Assembly: GCA_013339895.1 (NCBI GenBank)
Contig: JABACO010000021.1
Span: forward strand, 3,309,457 to 3,373,456
Direction: 5' to 3'
DNA from: Ephydatia muelleri
Taxonomy: Eukaryota; Porifera; Demospongiae; Spongillida; Spongillidae
DNA: 64,000 nucleotides
In this document: one piece after another, positions 25,900 through 36,170 of the stretch
How the letters are laid out: each line of letters begins with the position of its first letter
Numbering within the stretch: the stretch's first letter is position 1
Notes under the pieces: generated by a model
Told to the model about the DNA's origin: nothing
The model's database searches: none
What the model saw: the letters and a program-made list of their open reading frames with translations, nothing else
Made by a program: the position numbers and the translations under genes

Positions 25900-26246
25900 C
25901 CGATACGTACAAGTTTACATTCTAGTCGACGCTTAATTACTGCATGCGCGCACGTGCATGTGTATGCAGTCATTGGTTTACCAGCAAAATTAAAACGAAA
26001 AATCCTATAATACAGCTGATGGGGCATGGTCTGCACATTTGTTCAGAGTGTATAAAGGAACTGATATACAAAAAGACGGGCGCATATAAACCAATAAAGT
26101 ACGAAAGAACACGGAGCTGCGCGTTTCTGCATGAGCATGCATGCCTGTATAGATGAGCTGAGGAATATGAGCCCCTTCAATTCTGGAGGTAGATCTTGGA
26201 GACGTCCTTCTCGCAAAGGATAGCGCCTTGGATGATCCACGATGTG
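25900..26246. other. 3' flank of peptide gene B and Ginger1 left flank
   Basis: On the minus strand the frame from 26246 down to 26005 is open. It joins in frame with the sequence right of the Ginger1 element (28928-29000) if the insertion is removed. It may be an interrupted host exon, but no domain is recognised. Confidence 0.35.
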
Positions 26247-26596
26247 CCGGTGTCACGAAATAGTTTATCCCCCAATAATTTTACCCTCCCGGATGCTCGG
26301 AATAATCAATCCTCCTGTGATAGATTATTCCGGAATAGATCATCCTCCCTTGGAATAGACTATCCCCCCATTCATGTGATAGATTATTCCTCCCTTGGAA
26401 TAGACTGTCACCCCCATTCAAGTGTTTTGAATAGACTCTTTCACGCACGATGAATAGTAATTTGTCCTGTACTTCGTGCCTGCATAGAAGCACTGCACCT
26501 AGCTCTGAGATACTATATAAACTAAAGATGTTCATATCTTTTTGAAGTGACTGAAATAGAGATTGCTGTTGCATTTCTAACGCACATGGTGCACTG

Positions 26597-27993
26597 ATGG
26601 AAACTGAAGAATACAATGATATAGTGCGGACCTGTGCGGTTCCTTGAGAGCAAAAGTGATAAGAAAAAGATCTTGGCCTCGAGGTGTGGAAGAGTCCAAA
26701 GACAAAGAGGCTAAAAGGGCATATCGTCAAAAATGTGAAAGCTTCGCTACCTATGACGGTCTTTTGTTCAAACTTAAAAGGCGCAAAAAACCTGAAACTG
26801 GAGCATTGCATGGCGTCTACACGGGCTACCGGTGCGCGCTTGCGGGACGAGCCCCAGGATGAACGATACAGGGTGGTAAAAATCGACGAAAAGATGCGGG
26901 TGCTTGAAAGTGTCCATAAAGATCCGGCAGGGGGTCACTTTGGAATTCACAAGGCTAGCCAATGGTAACTGTATTTGAATCGTATGTACTCTTATTCATT
27001 ACAGGCAAGAGAAGATAGCCGAGCGGTACTATTGGAAAAGAATGACTAAGGATGTAGCAGAATATTGTGGTACTTGCCTAGTGTGTCAAAGGAGGAACAA
27101 AATGCCCAAGAAGACTGCAAGCCACATCCGGTTGGTGTTCCTAATCTAGCGTTTGCACAATGGGGTATGGACCTAGTAGGTCCATTGTCAGGTGCAGTTG
27201 TCTGTATCTAATGGTGCTGACAGAATATCTAACCAAATGGCCAGAGGTATATTGCATACCTAATAAGGAGGCAATACCTGTGTCTAGGTGTCTGAAGAAG
27301 CTAGTAGGAAGGTTTGGGGTACCAGAAATAATCATATCAGACCAGGGACGAGAGTTTTGCAATGAGCTCAATGATAATTTTTGCAGTAGCTTAGGTATTG
27401 CTAGACATGCACATCTGCACAGCATATCATCCCCAAAGCAACGGCCTCACAGAGCGATTTAACCAGACAATTTGTGCTTGCTTAAGTAAGTACTCAGAAG
27501 GTGGAAAGCTAAATTGGGAGGATGATCTAGACCTTTTTTTGCTTGGTTATCGCTCATCCATACAATCATCTTCATTGTATTCTCCATTTGAACTTGTTTA
27601 TGGTGTGAAAGCAAGGCTACCCATTGAATTAGATCTTCCACCACATAAATTTCAAGCTGATAAAGATGATAACCCGATGGAAAAGTTAATGGTGAACTCA
27701 AAGTTGCTAGGTGAAAACGTAGTGATGCTTGTGAAAATATTCACATAGCACAGGCCACCCAAAAAAGGCAGTATGACAGAAAACATTGCAGGCAAGAAGA
27801 GTTTGTAGTCAGAGATGAAGTCTGGTATGCCAATTCCAGACGAAATACAAGAAAGAGTGACAAACTATCCACCAAAAGGCTGGGGCCTGTTTTTGTTGCC
27901 AAAGCATGTGAGAAAAACACGTATAAGCTTATTGGTCTTAAAAGGAAGTTTCATTCTGATCAATTAGTGAAGGTGAAGAGAGCTATCATCTAA
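26597..27993 (+). pseudogene. Ginger1 integrase-like transposase, frameshifted
   Basis: Starts at ATG 26597 (METEEYNDIVR). The N-terminal region continues through CESFATYDGLLFKLKRRKK and RYRVVKIDEKMRVLESVHKD. A short intron is likely, with acceptor ttcattacag before 27005. Zinc-binding region (YYWKRMTKDVAEYC, CLVC) near 27030-27090. All three catalytic positions are still visible, though in different frames: WGMDLVGPL (about 27160), SDQGREFCNE (about 27338) and HPQSNGLTERFNQ (about 27430-27465). A GPY/F-type motif (KRLGPVFVAKACEKNTYKL) lies near 27872-27930. Several frameshifts and stops break the frame (26640s, 27125-27200, 27400, 27745), so it is not functional as it stands. Confidence 0.8.
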
Positions 27994-28006
27994 GACAGAG
28001 GTTGGC

Positions 28007-28591
28007 ATGTGTGATGGTGCCCAGCACTCAGATGAAAAGGGCTCTATGCAGAAAGAGAAGAGAACCAGGAATACTGATGTGACACCTGATTGTGACAGTG
28101 CCCAAGAGTCAGCAAAAAAAGAAATCACTAAGGGATTTAAGATTCCAAAAGGGAAGAGGACTAAGGCTAGCGATGTGACACTATTAACAAAGCCTGTGTC
28201 AGAGTGTGATGGTGTTCTACAGCCAGTAATTGAAGAGGTTGCTGCTACAATTGAGGGATCTGACAAGGGAGAAAACTGCTCTGGGAGGGCCAAGACCAGT
28301 GATGTGGCACCAACAACAAAGCTGGAGGGTAGCATGTCTAATTGTACTCAACAGTCAGCAGATGGAGAGGTGGTGGTTGTAAGAGGACAATCAATTCATG
28401 AAAGAACGGAAAGTAATACTAAAGGGCAGATTGCTAAAGGTAATGAAATGGTGTCGTTCAAGATAGGAGATCAGGTATTGTACAGCCTATCACATGGAAG
28501 CAACAGAAAGGATTCCAAACAGTATGGTCCTTCTGTGTATACGCACTATACACATGCATGTCCGCGTGCATCGCACTCACATGCAAATTAA
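28007..28591 (+). pseudogene. C-terminal extension of the Ginger1 transposase
   Basis: A 194-codon open frame directly after the GPY/F region, rich in Lys, Glu, Ser and Thr, with loosely repeated SDVT..TKP / TSDVAPTTK blocks and a tail KIGDQVLYSLSHGSNRKDSK. Ginger1 proteins often carry an extra OTU or Ulp1 peptidase domain here. I see neither, so it is probably a linker whose domain is lost. After 28540 the frame enters CA-rich sequence. Confidence 0.45.
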
Positions 28592-28927
28592 CAAATGATT
28601 GTTACAAGTATTGCAATGCTTGTACCATAAATAATCTATGCTTGTACGAACACAAGCATTCGACGCACGCTCAGCCTGCATGTGTATGCGCACATACACA
28701 AACACACACACAAACACAAAACACACACACGCAACAATTGCAATATGATATTGAAGTGTGTTATTTTGCTTGATCTGTGTATTTGGATCCTTATCAGTAA
28801 GGGGGATAGTTTATTCTGACGGCGGATAAACTATTCCGGAATAATTTATCAGGACGAATAAAGAATTCCGGAATACATTACCCGGAGGATAAATTTTTAC
28901 GGGGGATAATCTATTTCGTGACACCGG

Positions 28928-29700
28928 CGCATCTTGTAGAATGTCATCTCCAACATGCAGTTTGCTGCTCATTGTCACTTTCGACACCAACAGCTCATCT
29001 GATTCATTAATTGGTCAATGGATTGGGACGGGAGAATCCAGAAGAGTGCACTGTTCTGTAGCTCTTGGTACGTTAGACCCCAATTCCACCTCGCAACTCT
29101 GGTTTAATCAATGTGTCGAAAAGAACACAATGAATTTTGTTACCCGTCAAACACGTAATTGTGTTGGCATTCCACTCTAAAGACCCCTCAACGGATACCC
29201 AGTGAAAAACTGTGGAGAGCTCCTTCAAAGTTATTGAGCGGAATGCCTTCGCAATTACATGTAGGTGCTTCACGTGCATGTAATAAACTCATTGCTGGTG
29301 TTCCAGGGCTGCCGTAGGCCGGCTAGGGGTTCGACCTGAGGCAGGCCAAATTATTGGGAATTATATATGTATAATGTCATTCATTTACTTCGATTTACGT
29401 AACGTCATCAATGAAGCGGGTCACTCGGTTTCAACGATTCCTTTACCATCTGCTCAGCGCTGAAACCTGTTACAAACCCGGATCTGAGAGAATCAATCCC
29501 CAGGAACTTGTGAGATTCACACCGTTGCGAAGGTTTAGCAGTATAGCACAAACACATGCGCTGTCTGGTCTCATTTCAAGGTCCATACATCAAAGAAGAA
29601 AGGGTACTCAGTTAAAACTTGGTGTGCCCATAAGCCGTTCTCCAGGGAACACTCCACTCATTTTAGACACATTGAACGGCATCACAAGGACCAAATGAAA
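28928..29700. other. Right flank of Ginger1; mostly unassigned
   Basis: A plus-strand frame (28941-29180) and overlapping minus-strand frames are open, but none shows a domain. Around 29411-29698 another frame leads toward the hAT fragment without recognisable motifs. Confidence 0.35.
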
Positions 29701-29701
29701 A

Positions 29702-30061
29702 ATGACGAAGCCTCAGTACTTTGTGATGAATCTACTGAATCTGCTGGGCAGGTCGATGATGAACAACAATGACTGTGTGTGTAGCAATATTCGCAACACA
29801 GTTAAGGAGGAATATGATGCTTGGCTTCGACTCCCGGAGATCAGATCAGTAGATGTCATGGCCTCTTTAGATCCTTTGGAAAGGTGGAAAATGCATATCA
29901 CACAATTTCAAAGCTTGCTCGAAAGTATCAGGTTATTCCTAGCTGCATCATCCGCCCCTTTAGAGAAAATGTTTTCAAGAGCCAAGTTGATCCATGCAGG
30001 AGCGTCAGCGATGGAGCCTACTTCCCCAACGGCTGGAGGCATCAGTTCTCCTAAATCATAA
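29702..30061 (+). pseudogene. hAT transposase C-terminal (dimerisation) fragment
   Basis: LDPLERWKMHITQFQSLL is followed in a second frame by ARKYQVIPSC and in the first frame by SSAPLEKMFSRAKLIHA. Together this is the hAT dimerisation pattern (W...fp.La..A..yL.i.asSapsErvFS.ag), interrupted by frameshifts near 29915 and 29945. No intact upstream transposase or terminal repeats are found. A non-functional remnant. Confidence 0.7.
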
Positions 30062-31600
30062 TACATGGATGCTTCGAAAGAAATAAGCCATGGAGCACTA
30101 TAGATGTGCCACTTGCTATAATAAAAAACTGATCTGTTCTGTTACTCTTCGTATTTATTCACATCGGTATGATTTATGATTATTTCACAATCATCTTCAC
30201 TACGCCTATATTAATGTGCTTGCAGTTGCATGGCCACATAAAGTGTGTAATATAAAACAACGTATTGTATAAGTTACACCAGATGCTTAATATCTAATAA
30301 GCATACTGCTAGTGTAGTATACACCATACAGTGCATGTTACTATTTCACTGTTGCACCTTACTTTAATAGTTGAATTGTGACAAGAAGTGAGCTTGGTTT
30401 GTATGTGTACAAATATGGTAGTCATATACCGCATGCACATACTGGTACATGGAGGGGCGTGGTCTGGACTCTCAGGCCAGGTATTTAGGTTAGTTTACAA
30501 GTACGCAGATTGTAATTGGCTTATTGGCTATCTCAACCGGCAGATTTTACAGCGCCCCTTTTTCTGAGCGTGCTTGAATCTCTAAGACCGTTTTTAATTA
30601 ACATCCTGACTGCATTGCATCATCATAATTAAGACAGCTGGTTCCTCCTTACCGCAAAAGGTATACGTGGATAGGACTTCATTATGAACAGCTACACCCG
30701 GTACGGCCGGTAGTAAGTCTCTCACGAAATATCATTCAGTAGTCTCTATCTCGAACATATTTTAGAGACACCACCATGTGAAATGTATCGAAGGACAGCA
30801 TGCAATCTCGGTGGATAAAGCGGGTAAGCGATTGCTTTTTCTTTCACACGTGAAGCGAATGGCTGCTGGCAGGAATTGCATTGAATACTTCAATATGAAG
30901 AGCAGAAATACTGGATTGCTATGGCGTTAAAGGTAAGTTAAGAGGCTTTGTTGTTAAAATTATATATAATAATCCCCTCCGGCCTCAGGTTCATAAGAGT
31001 TCTCTAATTGAAGAACATCAAACTATAGGCGTGCCAAGCGATCCCGTAGACAGAGCTGTGTAAAGGTTTACGGATGGATGCGTAGTATGGGATATGTTGA
31101 TGGGTTCGAGGAAATGAAAAAGGCAATTGTTGCCATCATGTATATTTGAAGTGGTGAGTGATGCTCAACAACTGCCTCGCGTGACGTTAGGAGACGTTGT
31201 AATGGATTCCAAACAAATGCATAGCGACGGCGAGCTGAAGGCCGCTACTGGAGGCTTTGCTCCTTTGGCTCAAGCCTGGACAGCTAGCTGGAAAGCTTGA
31301 ACGTTGACCGTGTTAAAGTAATGCATTGGTTTGTCATGTTATTGATAATTTTCGTAACGTAATCAAGCTAGTATACAACGAACGGAATCGGACGGCTTAC
31401 CAAACACAGTATACGGTCAACGTCGGTATGAAGTGTTACGAAGTGGTATCCGGAGACGATAATAAAAGCGTGCTACACTTGAAATATACACCATGCGAAA
31501 TTGGTTCTTTACCAGTGGGATTGCCCATGCGTATATTTATACGTATACCGCAATATATACAATAGCGTATTCCCTGATTTTTGCACAGTGACATGAGGCA
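30062..31600. other. Non-coding stretch
   Basis: No supported gene. The frame at 31326-31565 has no recognisable features. Confidence 0.45.
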
Positions 31601-31975
31601 AACAATAAACCTGTGTAATGATGACACACACACACACATGTACACACACACATGTACACACACACATGTACACACACACATGTACACACGAACATGTACA
31701 CACACACATGTATACACACATGTACACACACACTCACACACTCACACTGTCGAATGCACATGCGTTACATTTTATCCAAAATGCTCGTGTGTATGTTTAT
31801 AGAGGCCACTGATCCATATCTGTACCCTATTGAAACTGAGCTTCCGTACTCTTCATGCATTTCCACTGTAGTCCTCTCTAGAACTATTTCTTTTGACAAC
31901 TCTCTGTGCATGTTGAGTTCCCATGTAACTGGTTCTTCATATGACATAGAACCCTCACTTGAGACTGAACATTAG
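31601..31975. repeat. ACACATGT microsatellite and inverted-repeat block (left)
   Basis: (CA)n with ACATGT insertions at 31624-31745. The surrounding sequence gcaaacaataaacctgt and gtttatagaggccact, and a second block near 31869-31960, recur inverted at 32640-32945. Confidence 0.8.
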
Positions 31976-31989
31976 GTATTTGTAGCTAC

Positions 31990-32640
31990 TTGCAGCATGC
32001 CACATTAGGATTGGTCCTTTGTACTTGTACATGTCCACTTACGATTGGTCCCTTAGCACATGCATTGTGTTCCCATATAGGATCACTCCTTCGTACATAC
32101 ATCGTGCATTGGTCCTTTGCTTTTACATGCATTATGTTCCCGTGGGATTGGTCCTTTGTACACACACTGTGTTCCCATATAGTATTGGTCCTATGTATAT
32201 ACATTCCATCCTCATAGGATTGGTTCTTTGAAATGCATGGAGTTCCCATAGGATTGGCCTTTTGTATATGCATGCAACTTGTCCCTGTAAATTGATTCTG
32301 TGTACATACATCCTGTCGCCATAGTAGTGTTCTTTTGTGCATTCCTTGTGTCCCCATAGGATTGATCCTCTGTATACATACATCATGTCCCATAGATTGA
32401 ACTTCAGTACATACATCATATCCCCATACCTTTCTACATGTATCTTGTCACCATAGGATTCAGTTTGGCCCTTTGTACATGCATTCTGTCCCCATACATC
32501 GATCCTCTGTTGATGCATCATGTCCCCATACGATTGGTCAGTTTGAATGCATCATGTCCCCATAGGATTCATCCTTTATACAAACATGCATTGTGCCCCA
32601 TAGGATTGGTCCTTTGTACATGCATAGTGTCCCTATAGCC
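31990..32640. repeat. ~45 bp degenerate tandem repeat (about 14 units)
   Basis: Units follow cccataggattggtcctttg, then tacatgcat and tgt, with variation. Open frames on both strands here are by-products of the repeat. Confidence 0.85.
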
Positions 32641-32945
32641 CTATAGGACAGTACTGGTCTTTTGTCATGCTGGCCTCTATAAACATGCACACGAGCAGTT
32701 AAATGGAATAGAATGCATGTGCATTTGACAGTGTGTGTGTGTGTGTGTGTGTGTGTGCCATCATTATCATACAGGTTTATTGTTTGCCACATTTATAGCC
32801 AATGCGGCACACTACATGTAGTTACACGTACCTATGCACAGTTCTAAAGTGAGGGCTCTATGTCATGTACAAAAAACCAGTTACATGGGAACTCAGCATG
32901 CACACACAGTTGTCAAAAGGAATCGTTCTAGAGAGGACTACATGC
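32641..32945. repeat. Inverted-repeat block (right)
   Basis: Holds reversed copies of two blocks from 31601-31975: ggcctctataaacatgcaca / (TG)n / acaggtttattgtttgcc, and cagttacatgggaactcagc / tctagagaggactacatg. The two blocks keep the same left-to-right order, so this is not a simple nested palindrome. Confidence 0.75.
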
Positions 32946-34220
32946 AAAAATTTTGATAGTTTGCATGGAAATGATGTGTCCACATCTAGAATTGTACAAA
33001 TAAGCATTTATGGATGAGTGCACATGAACATCACAGCAATTCAGGGCTTTGATTCCGGGCCCGTGACAGCACGCAATATCACCCGGAAGAGCGTGCTTCC
33101 GAATTTTGCGCGCCATGTGCTCTCGAAATCGTGAGTGGACCGATTTCATACGAATGATTTCTCGGTCCCGGAGGATTATTTGTATGCGCACGGGGTAATT
33201 CGAGAGCAACGTCGCGCGCGAACGTGCAATTTTGTACGTGACCGAGGAACCTACCGTGTACGCGCAATATAGAACTATCGTATGACGTAAGGAAAGTTAA
33301 ATATACTAGTTAATACTATCATTATTTCTCAGGTTATTGATCACATAGTCAAAAAATTTAATGTTTCAAGTTTACAAATATGAAACATAGAAAGTTGATA
33401 AGAGAACAAACCTGTTCGTAGAAAAGAAAGCATAACTGAGACAACACTTTTACCAAAAAATGGCCTTACCTCCCAGCAGTTGATGGTGACGTTGTAACAT
33501 CTGACTTCCACAACACAGGTCTTTCTTTAGAATAGTTCACTGCTGTTAACCCGAATGCACGTAGAATACACCGCCATTTGAGCGAAAAGAAAAGGGTAAC
33601 AATAACGAGGTGCTGTTACATCACGTACGTTTTAGAGCTCTTGTTCAGCCAGGATGTTTCAGGTAGATCAAGGAATCCAACATTTCTGCCATAATGCAGT
33701 AGAGAACACCATTATTCTGTTCCCGACGTTACGCCTTGGAAGCAAACAAAGTGCCACACAAAAACACGTAATTGACAGCTTACCTCGCTGTGTAGCTGAG
33801 CCGGCCGTTCTTTCTAACCAACAACCTGCCTGAATTGCTTCGCAGAACGTTATCCCAATACACAATTTCCTGACAAGCAAAGCTTTCAATTCAAAACGAG
33901 CGTAGGCTAAAGGTAACTCACCTGGCTTTCGTTTGACGATTTTGGAATAAAATGGCTCCTCTCTGACTTACAGTGGTAGATGTAGTGTTCCACAGCGGTC
34001 ATACATCCTATCAAAAAAAACATTCTGTGGAGCCATACTTACCGACGCGAGACGAAAATAATCATCACGTGATTCACGTGGCTGCGTCGTCATGATGTTT
34101 TACTAATGACATGGCGATTGCAGACCTCGCCTGCTGAGAGCGTGAGGCATTCTGAAAGACATTTCCATAATGGGAGGTTGGAGTTGGAATCCTGAGCCTT
34201 TGTATAAATGATATGACAAG
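32946..34220. other. Non-coding stretch
   Basis: No supported gene or repeat. Confidence 0.45.
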
Positions 34221-34221
34221 C

Positions 34222-34353
34222 GGCCGTTCATAAATTACGTCACCTATATGGACCCCTCTTATACTGAAGTATGCTTCATGTATACATCGTCACACTGGCT
34301 GCTACCACCCTGCATGCTGGGGACCCTTCGAAGTGACGTAATTTATGGATGGC
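34222..34353. mobile_element. Short MITE with TIR around TTCATAAATTACGTCA
   Basis: ggccgttcataaattacgtc at the left and gacgtaatttatggatggca at the right form inverted ends around ~90 bp. No target duplication is clear. Confidence 0.5.
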
Positions 34354-34833
34354 ACCAAAGAAGACACCGAGAGAACGAGGTACATTCTAGCGATAGATTG
34401 TTTGCGTGCCCCGCCTCTTTATATGATGCATATAATAAGTAACATCACGCAGCAGAACATATAATATAGTCTCCAGGGCAAGCTGAAGCATAAACCATCG
34501 TCCAAGAAATATATAAAAATGCATTTCTTCATAAAAAATAACCAAGGCATTGACTGACCGCTTTGGTCGCCTCAGCTAATGCTCGTACCATTCTGAGTCG
34601 TTGTTACACCTTGTGCAGCTAGTGGATGAACTTTGTGTGTAATTGTGTGTGGTCATATACTTGTGTAGCACTGTACTCAGAACCAAGTCAACAATATGAA
34701 AAAAAAACTATTCATTAACATGACTCTGATAGGTGAAAAGATTCTTGATGCATTTCCAGTGAGTGCTGCATAGGTCATTAGAAGACCAGTGGGATGATGT
34801 CTCATACCAATGTGAAGCTTACTGGACAAACCT

Positions 34834-35487
34834 CAGGGGTGGATCCAGGAATTTAGGAAGGGGGGGGCACAGGTAGGGGGTGGGTGCGGGAGGGGGATGT
34901 GCCCCCTCATGCGCGAAGCGCGGAAGCTTTGAGCAATATAGCAATACTGACACACATTCATAATGAAAAATTAGCACTTATCACTTAATACAAAAGCATG
35001 AAAGTACATATACCGTAAAGTACCACGAATAAGCCCCCCCCCCCTCCGCCCCCAACAATAAAAAATGGCTCGTGTTTAAACGTGCGCATCTCTGTAACCT
35101 CGAAAGTCTCTTCAAATGTATTCAGCATTTCAGAAACAGAAATGGTACCCGTACATGATTATGTAAAAAGATACGCAGAAGCTTCGCGATTACGAAGATA
35201 CGGACGTTTAAACACGAGCCATTTTTTATTGTTGGGGGCGGAGGGGGGGGGGCTTATTCGTGGTACTTTACGGTACTACTAATACTATATGTAGCTAGTT
35301 TATGCATTTTTGTCATACAGTGAGGCGGAGAGCCTTCGTGGTCGCTTTTGAATGGTTGCGAAGCGTTAATACTTCTTTCATACGCTACATCAGCAGTTAC
35401 ACGTACGATTACGTAACGTGAATATATATTTAGATGAACGGAAGGGGGGGGCACGTGCCCCCGGTGCCCCACCTAGATCCGCCCCTG
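34834..35487. mobile_element. MITE with CAGGGGYGGATC ends and 5 bp target duplication
   Basis: Left end caggggtggatccagg, right end cctagatccgcccctg. AACCT flanks both sides (34829-34833, 35488-35492). Neighbouring tandem units show the uninterrupted site (ggacaaaccttg). The TIR is hAT-like, but the duplication is 5 bp. Confidence 0.75.
35013..35273. mobile_element. Palindromic MITE nested in the previous one, TA target
   Basis: Inverted arms of about 72 bp begin ccgtaaagtaccacgaataa and are nearly identical. TA flanks both sides (35011-35012, 35274-35275), as in Tc1/mariner-type MITEs. Confidence 0.75.
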
Positions 35488-36170
35488 AACCTTGCGTCAC
35501 ATACAATGAAAAGTAGTGATACTCACGTCAGTATGTATACCATTATTAGTGACAAACGACTCACCTGATAGCCACACCCTTCAGAATCACGTGACCCTCA
35601 GAAGACCATTGGGGTGATGTCTCATACCAATGTGAAGCTTACTGGACAAACCCTGTGTCACATACAATGAAATGTAGTGATACTCACGTCAGTATGTATA
35701 TCATTATTAGTGACAAACGACTCACCTGATAGCCACACCCTTCAGAATCACATGACCCTCAGAAGACCATTGGGGTGATGTCTCATACCAATGTGAAGCT
35801 TACTGGACAAACCTTGTGTCACATACAATGAAATGTAGTGATACTCATGTCAGTATGTATACCATTATTAGTGAAAAACGCCTCACCTGAGATAGCCACA
35901 CCCTTCAGAATCACGTGACCCTCAGAAGACCATTGAGGTGATGTCTCATACCAATGAAGCTTACTGGACAAACCTTGCGTCACATATAATGAAATGTACC
36001 ATAGATTATTTAGACATCTATGAATGTGCTGAGTGATACGTGTATACCATTATTAGATCTAGAGACAAATTACTCACCGAAGATAGCCACACCCTTCCGA
36101 ATCACATCACCCTAAGAAGACCACTGTGGTGAGGCCTCAGACCAATGTCAGTACATACAACTAGCTATAG

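Larger units (their letters stand above)
26251..28923 (+). mobile_element. Ginger1 transposon with matching ends and CCGG target duplication
   Basis: The left end tgtcacgaaatagtttatcc matches the reverse complement of the right end (ggataatctatttcgtgaca), with one mismatch over the first 23 bases. CCGG lies immediately outside at 26247-26250 and 28924-28927. The interior encodes a Gypsy-integrase-like transposase in broken frames. Both TIRs carry repeated ggaatagatta/ttatccccc subterminal motifs. TIRs, CCGG duplication and integrase-like transposase together define Ginger1. Confidence 0.88.
34774..36170. repeat. ~175 bp tandem repeat (about 5 units)
   Basis: Units contain tgtgaagcttactggacaaa, then gtcacatacaatgaaatgta and cacctgatagccacaccctt. 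A diverged relative of the same unit is at 40930-41340. The first unit is split by a MITE. Confidence 0.85.

Noticed and set aside
29300..29345. Possible tRNA B-box (ggggttcgacct)
   Set aside because: No A-box or cloverleaf can be formed around it.
32132..32521. 129-codon and 135-codon minus-strand frames in 31986-32521
   Set aside because: The repetitive sequence reflects the 45 bp tandem unit; the opposite strand is equally open.
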